From NCBI RefSeq assembly GCF_003952465.1, contig NZ_CP034448.1, positions 5,991,001 through 6,055,000 on the forward strand: a stretch of 64,000 nucleotides of DNA. Direction: 5' to 3'. The stretch is from Mesorhizobium sp. M1B.F.Ca.ET.045.04.1.1. GTDB taxonomy: Bacteria; Pseudomonadota; Alphaproteobacteria; Rhizobiales; Rhizobiaceae. Positions 32,150-40,821 of this stretch are shown one piece after another; the first letter of the stretch is position 1; each line of letters begins with the position of its first letter. Both the position numbers and the translations under genes were made by a program. Below the pieces are notes generated by a model. The model worked only from the letters and a program-made list of their open reading frames with translations, did not search any database and was not told the DNA's origin.

Positions 32150-34240
32150 TCAGCTGTCATGAAAATGGTTGTAGACCAGCTTCGCCACATGCTCGGAAAT
32201 CCCATCGACCTTGACCAGGTCCTCGACCCCGGCGCGGCTGACGGCCTTGGCGGTGCCGAAAGCCAGCAGCAGCGCCCGCTTGCGGCCGGGGCCGATGCCG
32301 GCGATCTCGTCGAGCGGACTCTTGACCATCTCCTTCTTGCGGCGGGCGCGATGGGACCCGATGGCGAAGCGGTGCACCTCGTCGCGCAGGCGCTGGACGA
32401 AATAGAGCACCGGGTCACGCACCGGCAGCATGAAGGAATCCCTGCCCTTGACGAAGAAGCGCTCGCGCCCGGCGTCGCGGTCCGGTCCTTTGGCGATGCC
32501 TATCGCCACGACGCGGTCCTCGATGCCGAGATCGGACAGGATCTTGCGCACCGCCGTCATCTGGCCCTGGCCGCCGTCGATGAGGATGACATCCGGCCAG
32601 GCCGGGAAGCTGCCGTTTCCGCCGACAAGGTCATCGGCCGCACCGTCCTCGACTCCCGCGCCGGCCTCATCCGGAGACTGCGCGTCGCCGTGCTCCCTGA
32701 GCAGCCGCGAGAAACGCCGCTCCATCACCTCGCGCATCATTCCGAAATCGTCGCCCGGCGTGATCTCGGTCGAGCGGATGTTGAATTTCCGGTACTGGTT
32801 CTTCACGAACCCTTCCGGCCCGGCGACGACCATGGCGCCAACCGCATTCGTGCCCATGATGTGCGAGTTGTCGTAGACCTCGATGCGCACCGGCGGCCTT
32901 GCCAGGCCAAAGGTCTCGGCGAAGCCCGTGAGCAGCCGCGCCTGGGTCGAGGTTTCCGCCAGCCTGCGGCCGAGCGCCTCGCGGGCGTTCTGCAGCGCGT
33001 GGTCGGTCAGATCCTTCTTCTCGCCGCGCTGCGGCACCGAGATCGCTACCCTGCGGCCGGCGCGGGTGGAGAGCGCCTCGGCGAGCAGCTCCTGCTCCTG
33101 CACCGCTTGAGAGAGAAGCAGCGTCCGAGCCGGCAATTTGTCGTCGTAGAACTGCGCCAGGAAAGAGCCCAGCACCTCTGCCGGCTCCAGCGCCGGATCG
33201 GCCTTGGGGAAATAAGCGCGGTTGCCCCAGTTTTGGCCGGTGCGGAAGAAGAAGACCTGGATGCAGGTCTGGCCGCCTTCCTGGTGGATGGCGAAGACGT
33301 CCGCCTCCTCGACCGTCTGCGGGTTGATGCCCTGATGCGCCTGCACATGCGAGAGCGCCGCCAGGCGATCGCGATAGATGGCGGCGCGCTCGAAATCGAG
33401 CTCTGCCGAGGCCTGCTGCATGGCGGCCGAAATCTCGGTCTTCACCTTCTGGCTGCGGCCGGAGAGAAAATCCTTCGCCTCGGCGACCAGCCCGGCGTAG
33501 CCCTGATGCGAGATCTCGCCGGTGCAAGGGCCGGCGCAGCGCTTGATCTGATAGAGCAGGCAGGGCCGCGTGCGGTTCTCGTAGAAGGAATCCGTGCAGC
33601 TCCGCAACAGGAAGGCGCGCTGCAGCGAATTGATGGTGCGCCCGACCGCTCCGGCCGACGCGAAGGGACCGAAATAGTCGCCCTTGCGCGAGCGCGCGCC
33701 GCGATGCTTGTAGATGCCGGGCGAGACATGGTCGCCGGTGAGCAGAATGTAAGGGAACGATTTGTCGTCCCGCATCAGCACGTTGAAGCGGGGCCTCAGC
33801 CGCTTGATGAGGTTGGCCTCGAGCAGCAGCGCCTCGATCTCGGTGCGGGTGACGACGAACTCCATCGTCGCCGTCTCGCGCACCATGCGGCCGATGCGGG
33901 CGGTGTGGAAGCGCCCCTGCGCATAGTTGGTGACGCGCTTCTTCAGGCTGCGCGCCTTGCCGACATAGAGCACGTCACCGGCCGCATTCATCATGCGGTA
34001 GACGCCAGGCTGATTGGGCAGCCGCTTGACGAAAGTCTGGATCACCTCGGCGCCGACCATGCCGTCGGCATCGCCGGCATGCGGCGTCCAGTCGATCGCG
34101 GTGAAGGCGACATCCGGACCGGTGGGAACCGCTTCCGGCTCGACGATCTCCTCCGCTGCTTCATCCTCAATGTCGATATCGGGGTCGACATTGGGCGGCA
34201 AATCGTCGGCGGCGCCGTTTCTTTTGGCTGTGGGACTCAT
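32150..34240 (-). CDS. uvrC: Excinuclease ABC subunit C
   Basis: 696 residues from the ATG at 34240, which overlaps the stop of the SDR gene (ATGA). N-terminal extension rich in Asp/Glu, then GIY-YIG nuclease (PNQPGVYRMMNAAGDVLYVG), Cys-rich LLYQIKRCAGPC, a UVR domain (SQKVKTEISAAMQQASAELD region), the RNase H-like second nuclease (RIEVYDNSHIMGTNAVGAMV, VILIDGGQGQ) and C-terminal helix-hairpin-helix (LDEIAGIGPGRKRALLLAFG). Makes the dual incisions in nucleotide excision repair. Confidence 0.97.
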   Translation of the reverse strand: MSPTAKRNGAADDLPPNVDPDIDIEDEAAEEIVEPEAVPTGPDVAFTAIDWTPHAGDADGMVGAEVIQTFVKRLPNQPGVYRMMNAAGDVLYVGKARSLKKRVTNYAQGRFHTARIGRMVRETATMEFVVTRTEIEALLLEANLIKRLRPRFNVLMRDDKSFPYILLTGDHVSPGIYKHRGARSRKGDYFGPFASAGAVGRTINSLQRAFLLRSCTDSFYENRTRPCLLYQIKRCAGPCTGEISHQGYAGLVAEAKDFLSGRSQKVKTEISAAMQQASAELDFERAAIYRDRLAALSHVQAHQGINPQTVEEADVFAIHQEGGQTCIQVFFFRTGQNWGNRAYFPKADPALEPAEVLGSFLAQFYDDKLPARTLLLSQAVQEQELLAEALSTRAGRRVAISVPQRGEKKDLTDHALQNAREALGRRLAETSTQARLLTGFAETFGLARPPVRIEVYDNSHIMGTNAVGAMVVAGPEGFVKNQYRKFNIRSTEITPGDDFGMMREVMERRFSRLLREHGDAQSPDEAGAGVEDGAADDLVGGNGSFPAWPDVILIDGGQGQMTAVRKILSDLGIEDRVVAIGIAKGPDRDAGRERFFVKGRDSFMLPVRDPVLYFVQRLRDEVHRFAIGSHRARRKKEMVKSPLDEIAGIGPGRKRALLLAFGTAKAVSRAGVEDLVKVDGISEHVAKLVYNHFHDS

Positions 34241-35001
34241 TCCACCATGCCTGTCACATCGGGCGTCTGCCATGCAAGATGCTGGCCGCCATCAAGCGCG
34301 ATCATCTGGCCGGTGACGGAGCGCGCCTCCCAGAGATAGCGGATGGTGGCGCCGAATTCCGGCAATTGCGGGCCGCGCTTCAGGATCAGGCCTTCGACCT
34401 GCTTGCCGAAATCATCGTCGTCCTGGCGCTTGTTCTTCAGCGTCGGGCCGGGACCGATGGCGTTGACGCGAATGCGGGGCCCCAGCGCCTGCGCCAGCAT
34501 CTGGGTCTGCGTCCACAGCGCCGACTTCGACAGCGCATAGGAGAAATAGCGCGGCGTCGGCCGCCAGACACGCTGGTCGATGATGTTGACGATCAGCCCG
34601 TCGGCGCCTTCCGGCAAGGCACGGGCAAAATTCTGCGCAAGCAGAGCCGGCGTCTTCACATGGATGGCGAAGTGGCGGTCCCAGGCCTGCCAGTCGAGAT
34701 CCTCGATACGGTCGTCGACGAACAAAGAGGCATTGTTGACGAGCAGCGTGACCGGGCCAAGGGCGGCCTCGGAACGGCCGACGAGATCCCCGACCGCGTC
34801 CATGTCGGTGAGGTCGGCGGCAACCACGGCGGCGCGGCCGCCCTTCTCCCCGATGCGGCTGGCCAGGGTCTCGGCCTCGGCTCCAGAACGGTTGGCGTGG
34901 ATGGCGACGGCAAAGCCGTGCGCGGCCAGATCCTCAACGATCGCCTTGCCGATCCTTCTCGCTCCACCCGTCACCAGCGCCACGCCAGCGTCTTCAATCA
35001 T
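34237..35001 (-). CDS. Short-chain dehydrogenase/reductase (pteridine reductase/FolM-like)
   Basis: 254 residues from ATG 35001, with GAGGATTG upstream. SDR core: LVTGGARRIG for the nucleotide (the Arg pair favours NADPH), VNNAS, then YALSKSAL with catalytic Tyr and Lys. PGPTLKNKRQDDDDFGKQV near the end lies in the substrate loop. The TGGARRIG and IRVNAIGPG combination is like FolM/pteridine reductases, which reduce dihydromonapterin or dihydrobiopterin. Overlaps uvrC by four bases, as in other Rhizobiales. Confidence 0.85.
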   Translation of the reverse strand: MIEDAGVALVTGGARRIGKAIVEDLAAHGFAVAIHANRSGAEAETLASRIGEKGGRAAVVAADLTDMDAVGDLVGRSEAALGPVTLLVNNASLFVDDRIEDLDWQAWDRHFAIHVKTPALLAQNFARALPEGADGLIVNIIDQRVWRPTPRYFSYALSKSALWTQTQMLAQALGPRIRVNAIGPGPTLKNKRQDDDDFGKQVEGLILKRGPQLPEFGATIRYLWEARSVTGQMIALDGGQHLAWQTPDVTGMVE

Positions 35002-35412
35002 GTTGTCAATCCTCAATCGGCTTCACGATTCCGGGAAGCCGGCACAATATGACGGGCCAAGCGTTAAATGCCATTTCCACCTGGGGCAGGAATGTGGCGA
35101 AGCGGCCCGTACGCACGCTTGCCGGCCCAAAATCAGGGCGTCTCATAGCGCAATATATGTCGCCGGACCCCTTGAACCAAGCGGTGTGCAGCGCAACATG
35201 ATTAACCTGCTGACATTCGCTGTTGCGAAGATGCAACGTCACCTTTCGGCCTTATTCGCGCCGGGGAATGACCCAAGTTCAGGTTAGCTTCAGCCGCATT
35301 TCAGCACGACATTTGGAACCGTTGAACGCCAGGCCCGTTTATCCCCCGGACGGGCCGGGGCATTCATGAACATAAAAAGCCTCGTGTCTTGTGGCTTAAG
35401 GAGTAAACAACA
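35002..35412. other. Intergenic promoter region between SDR and porin genes
   Basis: 411 bases with no convincing gene. It holds the divergent promoters of the SDR-uvrC unit and of the outer-membrane protein gene. The part near 35300-35412 probably forms the long leader of the porin mRNA, ending TAAGGAGTAAACAAC before its ATG. Confidence 0.5.
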
Positions 35413-36069
35413 ATGCAAGCCAATCTCAAGTTTGCGCGGCCGCTGGCGGTTGCGCTCGGGCTCTTCGCCCTCGGCGGTACAGCCTATGCCGCAGACGTGG
35501 TTTCGGAAGAGCCGCCGGCACCCGCCCCGGTCGCCGAACTTCCCGTCGCCTCCTGGGCCGGCCCCTATGCCGGTATCAGCCTCGGCTACGGCTTCAGCGG
35601 CCATGCCGATGCCCGCGACGCCGGCGTCAACGTGAAGACCAAGGGCTTCATCGGCGGCGTCTTCGGCGGCTATCAATGGCAGCAGGAGAACTTCGTCTAC
35701 GGCGCTGAAGCCGATATCGGCTACAATGGCGTCAAGGGCGACAGCGCCGGCATCGAGGCCAAGGGCGGCCTCGAAGGCTCGCTGCGCGCCCGTCTCGGCT
35801 ATTCCGTCACCCCCGAGATCCTGCTCTATGGCACCGGCGGTCTCGCCGCCAAGAACCAGAAGATCACGGATAGCTTCACCTCCACCGACGAGAGCAAGGC
35901 GATGCTCGGCTGGACGGCCGGTGTCGGCACCGACATCAAGATCACGGACAACGTGTTCGGCCGTGTCGAGTACCGCTACACCGACTACGGCGACAAGGAT
36001 TTTGGTGCCCTCGGCAACGTCAAGTCGAAGGACAACCGCGTCACCTTCGGCGTCGGTATGAAGTTCTAA
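35413..36069 (+). CDS. Outer-membrane protein, Omp25/Omp31 type
   Basis: 218 residues. Signal peptide ends ALGGTAYA-AD. A Pro/Ala-rich linker (SEEPPAPAPVAELPV) leads into an eight-strand barrel that begins SWAGPYAGISLGYGF, the hallmark of the family, and ends in FGVGMKF with the terminal Phe needed for BamA. The Brucella and Rhizobium homologues (Omp25, RopB) are abundant membrane-stability proteins. A strong AAGGAG site and a terminator mark it as a highly expressed single gene. Confidence 0.93.
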   Translation: MQANLKFARPLAVALGLFALGGTAYAADVVSEEPPAPAPVAELPVASWAGPYAGISLGYGFSGHADARDAGVNVKTKGFIGGVFGGYQWQQENFVYGAEADIGYNGVKGDSAGIEAKGGLEGSLRARLGYSVTPEILLYGTGGLAAKNQKITDSFTSTDESKAMLGWTAGVGTDIKITDNVFGRVEYRYTDYGDKDFGALGNVKSKDNRVTFGVGMKF

Positions 36070-36090
36070 GTCGTCCAAGCCACGACACGG

Positions 36091-36121
36091 AAAAGCCGGG
36101 CCTCGCGCCCGGCTTTTTTTG
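36091..36121 (+). terminator. Rho-independent terminator of the porin gene
   Basis: AAAAGCCGGGC-CTCGC-GCCCGGCTTTTTTT: eight-base stem with A and T runs, 21 bases after the stop. Confidence 0.92.
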
Positions 36122-36130
36122 TATCTTTCT

Positions 36131-36235
36131 TAAAGCGCGTCTCATTGAAACGGATTCAGGCGACGCGCTTTAAGTCTTTGTTTTGATGCATGTCGTTGCC
36201 CCAGAACCGCTGCACACTCCTGGGCGACATGCATT
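36131..36235. repeat. Two-part mosaic palindromic repeat
   Basis: Part one (36131-36172) reads TAAAGCGCGT to CGCGCTTTAA; part two (36184-36235) reads TGATGCATGTCG to CGACATGCATTA with the core AACCGCTGCACACT. Same modules as at 22.6 kb in the opposite order. The right end touches the stop of the next gene. Confidence 0.85.
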
Positions 36236-36665
36236 AAGTCTTCAGCGGCTCGACAACTGGAAGATCTGCCGGGGCCTGCTGGAAACCGTCATGGGCAGGA
36301 ACCGACGGCAGCCGATCGAGCCATTTCGCGCGCGAGGGCATGAAGACCTGCGCGTCCGGCAGGTAGTCTTCTGGATTCGCCATGGTGGCGGCGTGAACGT
36401 GGATCTCGTGAGGCCATCTGTCGGAACGGAAATAGAGCCTCGTGCCACAGGACGGGCAGAATCCGCGAACGGTATTCGGGCTGCTTTCATAGTGCCTGAT
36501 GTCACCGGTCCATCTCAGTTGCTCCGGCCTCATGCCCAGGAAGGCGGTGAAGGGAGCGGACGTCGCCCGCTGACAGTCGGCACAGTGACAGACCAAATTG
36601 CGCGTGACATTGCCCGAATAGGTCCAGGTCACGGCCCCGCACATGCAACGTCCATCGAGTGCCAT
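36234..36665 (-). CDS. GFA (glutathione-dependent formaldehyde-activating-like) family protein
   Basis: 143 residues, zinc-binding DUF636/GFA fold. Ligand motifs are present: GRCMCGAV, LVCHCADCQRATSAPF, and GFCPSCGTRLYFRS. The middle VRGFCPSCG and end EIHVHAATM are typical. Named after a glutathione-formaldehyde enzyme, but most members have no proven activity. The stop lies at the edge of a palindromic repeat. No operon partner is evident; the TfoX-like gene ends 86 bases upstream. Confidence 0.9.
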   Translation of the reverse strand: MALDGRCMCGAVTWTYSGNVTRNLVCHCADCQRATSAPFTAFLGMRPEQLRWTGDIRHYESSPNTVRGFCPSCGTRLYFRSDRWPHEIHVHAATMANPEDYLPDAQVFMPSRAKWLDRLPSVPAHDGFQQAPADLPVVEPLKT

Positions 36666-36751
36666 TGCTCCCTCCCCCTGACCGCACGTTCCTCAAGGCC
36701 AGTTCGACAAATACTGACACATCACAGTCGAGAAGGTGGCGGACCAGCGGC

Positions 36752-37135
36752 TTATGCGCGTTTCTTTGCGGCCTTTGTCGATTTGACCTTCGGCGGCAGC
36801 GTCTCGACGAAGGCCAGCGCGCGGTCGAGCCAGCCCCGGAGATCGGCATCCGTCGCGGTGCCCTCCGGCGCGACATGGACATAGCCTTCCATCGAGCGCC
36901 CGCCCATTTCCATCGGACTCGCATGGAGGCGGGCGGCGGCCTCGCCATGCGCCTCCTTGCCGACACGCACCAGCAGGCCGCGCCTGGAAGTGCCGATCAG
37001 CATGTTGCCGTTGATCATGAAGCAGGTGCCGCCGAACATCTTTTGTTCGGTGAAGGCGCGCGAGCCAAGCGCCGCGCGCAGACGCTCGACCATCGGGTCG
37101 GGTGCGGTGCTGGTTTTGGTGACTGACTTTGCCAT
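36752..37135 (-). CDS. TfoX/Sxy N-terminal domain protein
   Basis: 127 residues from ATG 37135 (GGAGG before it). DPMVERLRAALGSRAFTEQK then MFGGTCFMINGNMLIGTSRR with later GRSMEGYVHVAPEG is the TfoX N-terminal domain. The C-terminal tail is Lys-rich (PPKVKSTKAAKKRA). In gammaproteobacteria TfoX/Sxy induces competence; the many rhizobial one-domain copies are unassigned. Preceded on the promoter side by a 150-bp repeat. Confidence 0.85.
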   Translation of the reverse strand: MAKSVTKTSTAPDPMVERLRAALGSRAFTEQKMFGGTCFMINGNMLIGTSRRGLLVRVGKEAHGEAAARLHASPMEMGGRSMEGYVHVAPEGTATDADLRGWLDRALAFVETLPPKVKSTKAAKKRA

Positions 37136-37201
37136 GCTCACCGCCTCCGCGATTTGCGGGGGGACAGGCAAGCACGGAAGGGGTGGCGGTTCAAGCTGCT
37201 G

Positions 37202-37353
37202 ATCTCCCCCCTTGAGGGGGAGATGTCGCCGAAGGCGACAGAGGGGGTCACCTCGCGTGGAGCGCCGACGCCTTTGGATGCGAGATGATGTTGGCGATTT
37301 ACGTGAGACGACCCCCTCTGGCCTGCCGGCCATCTCCCCCTCAAGGGGGGAGA
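37202..37353. repeat. CTCCCCC-type inverted element, about 150 bp
   Basis: Two arms of about 46 bases in inverted order: the left starts ATCTCCCCCCTTGAGGGGGA and ends CAGAGGGGGTCA; the right is its near-complement (CGACCCCCTCTGGCC to TCAAGGGGGGAG). The centre (37249-37307) is unique and codes nothing clear. No transposase, so a non-autonomous MITE-like element. Same family as the target of the IS at 6.9 kb. Confidence 0.85.
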
Positions 37354-37363
37354 ATGGCAGCCC

Positions 37364-37960
37364 TCACCCCGGCACGCATCCCTTCAGCTCCGGAAACTTC
37401 TCGTCGAAGCGGGCGGCCCAGCGGGTCAGCCGGCCTCGGCCCTTCTCCCACTGCCCGCCGAAACGCAGCGAGAGATAGCCGAGGGCGGCGCGCAACGCCA
37501 TCTGGCCGGCGGTGAGCTTCTTCGGCAGTTTCGGCGGATTGGCGTTGAGAAGGTCGAGCGCGGTGGTGATCTTCGCCCACTGACGGTCGAGCCAGGGCTG
37601 ATAGACCATGGTGTCAGGGCGCATGCGCCTTTCATAGACCATCGACAGCGCGCAGTCGCAGATGCCGTCGGCCAGCGCCTCCAGCACTTCGGCCTCGAGC
37701 CGCTTGTCCGGATTGCGCGGGAAAAGCGCGTTCTTCGATAGCCGGTTGAGATGCTGGGTGATGGCGCGGCTGTCGTGGATCGAGCGGCCGTCCTCCAGCA
37801 CGAGCACCGGGATCTTGCCCAGCGGATTGGCCGATATCAGCTCCGACGGCTTGTCCTCGGTCTTGACCGGCACGAGGTCGACGGTGATGCCGGCATAAGC
37901 GGCCGCCATGCGGACCTTCGAGCTGTAGGGTGACGAGGAGGCGTAGAGCAGCTTCGGCAT
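37364..37960 (-). CDS. Glutathione S-transferase family protein
   Basis: 198 residues from ATG 37960; an upstream ATG is excluded because the family begins MPKLLYASSSPYSSKVR. Thioredoxin-like N-terminus with SPYSSKVRMAAAYAG, NPLGKIPVLVLEDG (cis-Pro) and IHDSRAITQHLNRL, then an all-helical domain. SSPYSSKVR places Ser/Tyr at the active site. It resembles rhizobial GSTs of unknown substrate. Confidence 0.9.
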   Translation of the reverse strand: MPKLLYASSSPYSSKVRMAAAYAGITVDLVPVKTEDKPSELISANPLGKIPVLVLEDGRSIHDSRAITQHLNRLSKNALFPRNPDKRLEAEVLEALADGICDCALSMVYERRMRPDTMVYQPWLDRQWAKITTALDLLNANPPKLPKKLTAGQMALRAALGYLSLRFGGQWEKGRGRLTRWAARFDEKFPELKGCVPG

Positions 37961-38085
37961 GATCGGTTTCCCAGTTGTGTGCGCGCACTGTTGACCGAGT
38001 GCCCTAGCCACGGCAACGGCCAGCGCCGCCAAACCTTGCCGCCAGCCCGACAGAAGCTTGGCCAAGCAGGCAGGTCCCGCTACCG

Positions 38086-38543
38086 CTACCTCAGGGATCG
38101 CTCCATGATGATGGTCCGCTCGTCGCCATGGAAGCTGTCGCGGACCGCTCGAAAACCGAGCTTAGAATAAAACGGTTCCGCGGTCACCGAGGAAGGCACC
38201 GTCAGGATTTTCACGCCGTCGGCCCACGCCGCTTCCTCAACCTCCGCCATCAGCCGCCTGCCGATGCCGCCGCTTTGAAATGCAGGATCGACGAAAACGG
38301 AGCGGACCGTTGCTCCGTCCAGACTCGCGGTTCCTACGACCTGGTTGCCGACGATGGCGACGAAGACTGACGTTTCCTGAAGAACTGCAGCATCGCCGAC
38401 GGGCTGAAGCTTTGTTCCACACGGGCAATGATGTCCGGCGCGTAATCCCTGGCGTTGGTTTCCCGCAGAGCGGCCACGATCACCCGGCTCACTGCGTCCG
38501 CCTCGTCGTCGCTAGCCCGACGAACTGTAAGCTCCAAAGCCAT
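38086..38543 (-). pseudogene. GNAT acetyltransferase broken by a frameshift
   Basis: The ATG at 38543 opens MALELTVRRASDDEADAVSR and runs in frame to about residue 54 (SPSAMLQFFRKR), then meets a stop near 38334. From about 38390 another frame continues the family: VFVAIVGNQVVGTASLDG, then SVFVDPAFQSGGIGRRLMAE with the acetyl-CoA loop, and AEPFYSKLGFRAV to the stop at 38086. Joined, they form a normal GNAT of about 150 residues. The break lies within about 20 bases of 38385; it may be real or a sequencing error. Confidence 0.8.
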
Positions 38544-38653
38544 GAGCAATCGCCTCTTCCTTTGGTTGTCGCGGATTCGACGTGGTGCAGCGAAAACAGG
38601 AACCTCGCCGGGCAATCGGAACGATCGTGTCGATCTGCTCTTGCCGCCGCAAC

Positions 38654-38700
38654 AAAAAAGCTCCCGGAAGTTTGCCGGATGGCAAAATTCCAGGAGCTTC
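38654..38700 (-). terminator. Rho-independent terminator downstream of the H1-like gene
   Basis: On the minus strand AAGCTCCTGGAA pairs with TTCCGGGAGCTT and, inside, TTTGCC pairs with GGCAAA, followed by TTTTTTG. A long clear hairpin 104 bases after the stop at 38805. Confidence 0.8.
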
Positions 38701-38804
38701 AGGAGCGTGCGCCCCAACCTCGCCCGCTATCACGCCGAACTGGCGAGAGGGGCACCTCAATGGCACCCGCCCTCACCTGTCGGTTCGCGCGCGAAGCTAC
38801 GCGA

Positions 38805-39140
38805 TTACTTCTTGGCAGGCGCCTTCTTTGCCGGCGCCTTCTTCACAGCTGCCGTCGACTTGGCGGCGGCGGCTTTCATCGGAGCCTTGGCGGCGGGCTT
38901 CGCCGCGGCCTTGGCGGCCGGCTTCTTGGCCGGAGCCTTGGCTGCTGCCTTGGCGGCGGGCTTCGCCGCGGCCTTGGCGGCCGGCTTCTTGGCGGCGGGC
39001 TTTGCCGCGGCCTTGGCCGGAGCCTTGGCGGCTGCCTTGGGTGCTGCTGCCTTCTTCACTGCAGGTTTCGCGGCAGCCTTAGCTGCCGGCTTCTTTGCCG
39101 GCGCTTTCGCCGCCGGCGCCTTGGTTGTCGTCTTTGCCAT
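38805..39140 (-). CDS. Histone H1-like Lys/Ala/Pro-rich protein
   Basis: 111 residues from ATG 39140 (AAGGGG upstream; an in-frame start at 39191 is less likely). Nearly the whole chain is Lys, Ala and Pro in repeats of the PAKKPAAKAAAKPA type, with no folded domain. Such proteins (HC1/AlgP/H1-like) bind DNA and condense nucleoids, or act as polycationic chaperones. The repeats make the coding DNA strongly repetitive too. Terminator as above. Confidence 0.85.
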   Translation of the reverse strand: MAKTTTKAPAAKAPAKKPAAKAAAKPAVKKAAAPKAAAKAPAKAAAKPAAKKPAAKAAAKPAAKAAAKAPAKKPAAKAAAKPAAKAPMKAAAAKSTAAVKKAPAKKAPAKK

Positions 39141-39566
39141 GCGATGCCCCTTGCGTTTTGCCGATGGTCGTGAGTGACCCGGCGTGCTCATGCATATCTG
39201 ACTCGCGGCTATCTAGCCAGCGAAGCAACACAATGATTTTCAGTTATTGAATTTTGGTTACGCAAGGCGCGCTGACAAGGGTAATGACGCAAAAAACGAC
39301 AGCGAATCTTTGTCAGTCGAAGTGAAACTGCATCTGCGAGCATTCCCAATGCTCTCTATCGCCCGATCATCCAGACATGCTCGCGCCGGGCAGAGAGCTG
39401 AATGTGAGCGCACTGCTCATAATGTAGAAGAAGCTGTGTGAGGACGGTTTCATCTTGTCCAGCACAAAGATCTACAGGTCAGGTTGCAACAGAACAGAGC
39501 CAGAGCCGCGAGAAATTTTGTCGGCTCGAAAATGAGCTTATTGCTCGCATTCTTGCAACCATCGCA
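39141..39566. other. Intergenic region right of the H1-like gene
   Basis: 426 bases. I see no convincing gene. It is less GC-rich near 39220-39260 and 39400-39440, and should hold the promoter of the H1-like gene on the minus strand and the 3' end of the dinB-type gene. Confidence 0.5.
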
Positions 39567-40097
39567 TCAAGCATCGAGCGGCCCTGGCTCGCAGTGCAGG
39601 CGACGCGAAGGCTCCACCTGATGCAGATGGACGGCATAGGTGTCCCAAGGCGGCGTGACCGTGATAGCGGCGAGCATCCGGCCGATCTCACCGCGGTGAT
39701 AGCTGCCGTGCAGGACGACATGGGTCAGCATCTCCTGCCTGGTCATGCAACCCTTGTCGCCGTCGGTGAAAATGAAGGCGACCGGCTCCGCAAGCTGTTG
39801 CCCCGAAACGGTTTCGACATAGTCGCGATACCAGCGGTCGCTTTCCGCCATGGCGGCGCGCAGCTCAGCCGGCTCCGGCGTCTCCTCGGTGTTGTCGCTC
39901 GCATAGCCGTGCGCAACGCCCGTGAGGTGCGCGGCAAATATCCGCGACACGACATGGATGTGGTTCATCAGCCTCAACGCGGCGCGGTGTTCCACCCCAC
40001 TGCGGCGCGGGTCGAGACCGGCGAGTTTTTCCAAGAGCTCGTCATTGGCCCAGGCCTGGTAGGCGAGCAGGCTGCGCAGCAGCGTCGCGGCACTCAT
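39567..40097 (-). CDS. DinB-family protein
   Basis: 176 residues from ATG 40097, with GGAG before it. Four-helix bundle with YQAWANDELLEKLAGL, MNHIHVVSRIFAAHL (His ligand), MTRQEMLTHVVLHGSYHRG (H-x3-H pair). Second DinB gene of the window. Divergent from a TetR-family gene 69 bases away; the gap contains inverted GATAAA/TTTATA half-sites that may be its operator. Confidence 0.88.
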   Translation of the reverse strand: MSAATLLRSLLAYQAWANDELLEKLAGLDPRRSGVEHRAALRLMNHIHVVSRIFAAHLTGVAHGYASDNTEETPEPAELRAAMAESDRWYRDYVETVSGQQLAEPVAFIFTDGDKGCMTRQEMLTHVVLHGSYHRGEIGRMLAAITVTPPWDTYAVHLHQVEPSRRLHCEPGPLDA

Positions 40098-40166
40098 CTT
40101 TGGGCTCCGTTTGCAGTCGAGATAAATGTGAGTATCTTGTTTATATTCTCGGGAGACCCGGTCCGG

Positions 40167-40793
40167 ATGTCTACTCGCATCGCAAAGCCAGCGCCACGCA
40201 TGCGCAAGGAGCCGCGCCAGGCGCGCTCGGTCGCCACCGTAGAGGCGATCATTGAAGCAGGTGCTCGCGTTCTGAGCGAGATCGGCTGGGCGGGCTTCAG
40301 CACCAACAAGGTGGCCGAGGCCGCGGGCGTGAGCATCGGCTCGCTCTATCAGTACTTTCCCGACAAGCTCGCTCTGGTCGATGCGATCCGGCGCCGCCAC
40401 TTCGACCATGTGCTGTCGGCCATCCGCGAAGCCGCGGCCGAGAAGAAGCCGCTCAGGCAGTTCGCGCGCGAGCTGGTGCGCGGCATGATCGCCGCGCACA
40501 GCATCCACCCGACGCTGCACCAGGTGCTGCTCGACGAGGCGCCGGGCGACCGCGGCTCGCGCGCCGCGCATGCCTCTTTCCAGGCCCGCTACCTCGAGCA
40601 TTATGCGGCGGCCGTCGCGCAATATCGCCGGCGCCTGAAGGACACCGAGACCGTGGCGCGCGTGCTCTCCTCCGCCGTCGAGGGCGTGATCCACAATGCG
40701 GCGCGCCGCAACATGCTCGATGCGCCGGAGCTGCACAAGCAACTCGGCGAACTGATCTGCGCCTATCTTTCCGGCCAGGGCGCGCGGACTTGA
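40167..40793 (+). CDS. TetR-family regulator
   Basis: 208 residues from ATG 40167. HTH region VEAIIEAGARVLSEIGWAGF then TNKVAEAAGVSIGSLYQYF is textbook TetR. The C-terminal domain (RQFARELVRGMIAAHSIHPT) is unique to the subfamily. Divergent from the DinB gene; a local operator is likely, with a ligand from thiol or organic stress, inferred only from the neighbour. Confidence 0.9.
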   Translation: MSTRIAKPAPRMRKEPRQARSVATVEAIIEAGARVLSEIGWAGFSTNKVAEAAGVSIGSLYQYFPDKLALVDAIRRRHFDHVLSAIREAAAEKKPLRQFARELVRGMIAAHSIHPTLHQVLLDEAPGDRGSRAAHASFQARYLEHYAAAVAQYRRRLKDTETVARVLSSAVEGVIHNAARRNMLDAPELHKQLGELICAYLSGQGART

Positions 40794-40821
40794 TGATGGC
40801 GCGATCCCGCAGCCGACGCCG

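Noticed and set aside
32159..34339. A 726-codon plus-strand open frame
   Set aside because: Antisense to uvrC, whose domains are complete. No ribosome-binding site or family resemblance.
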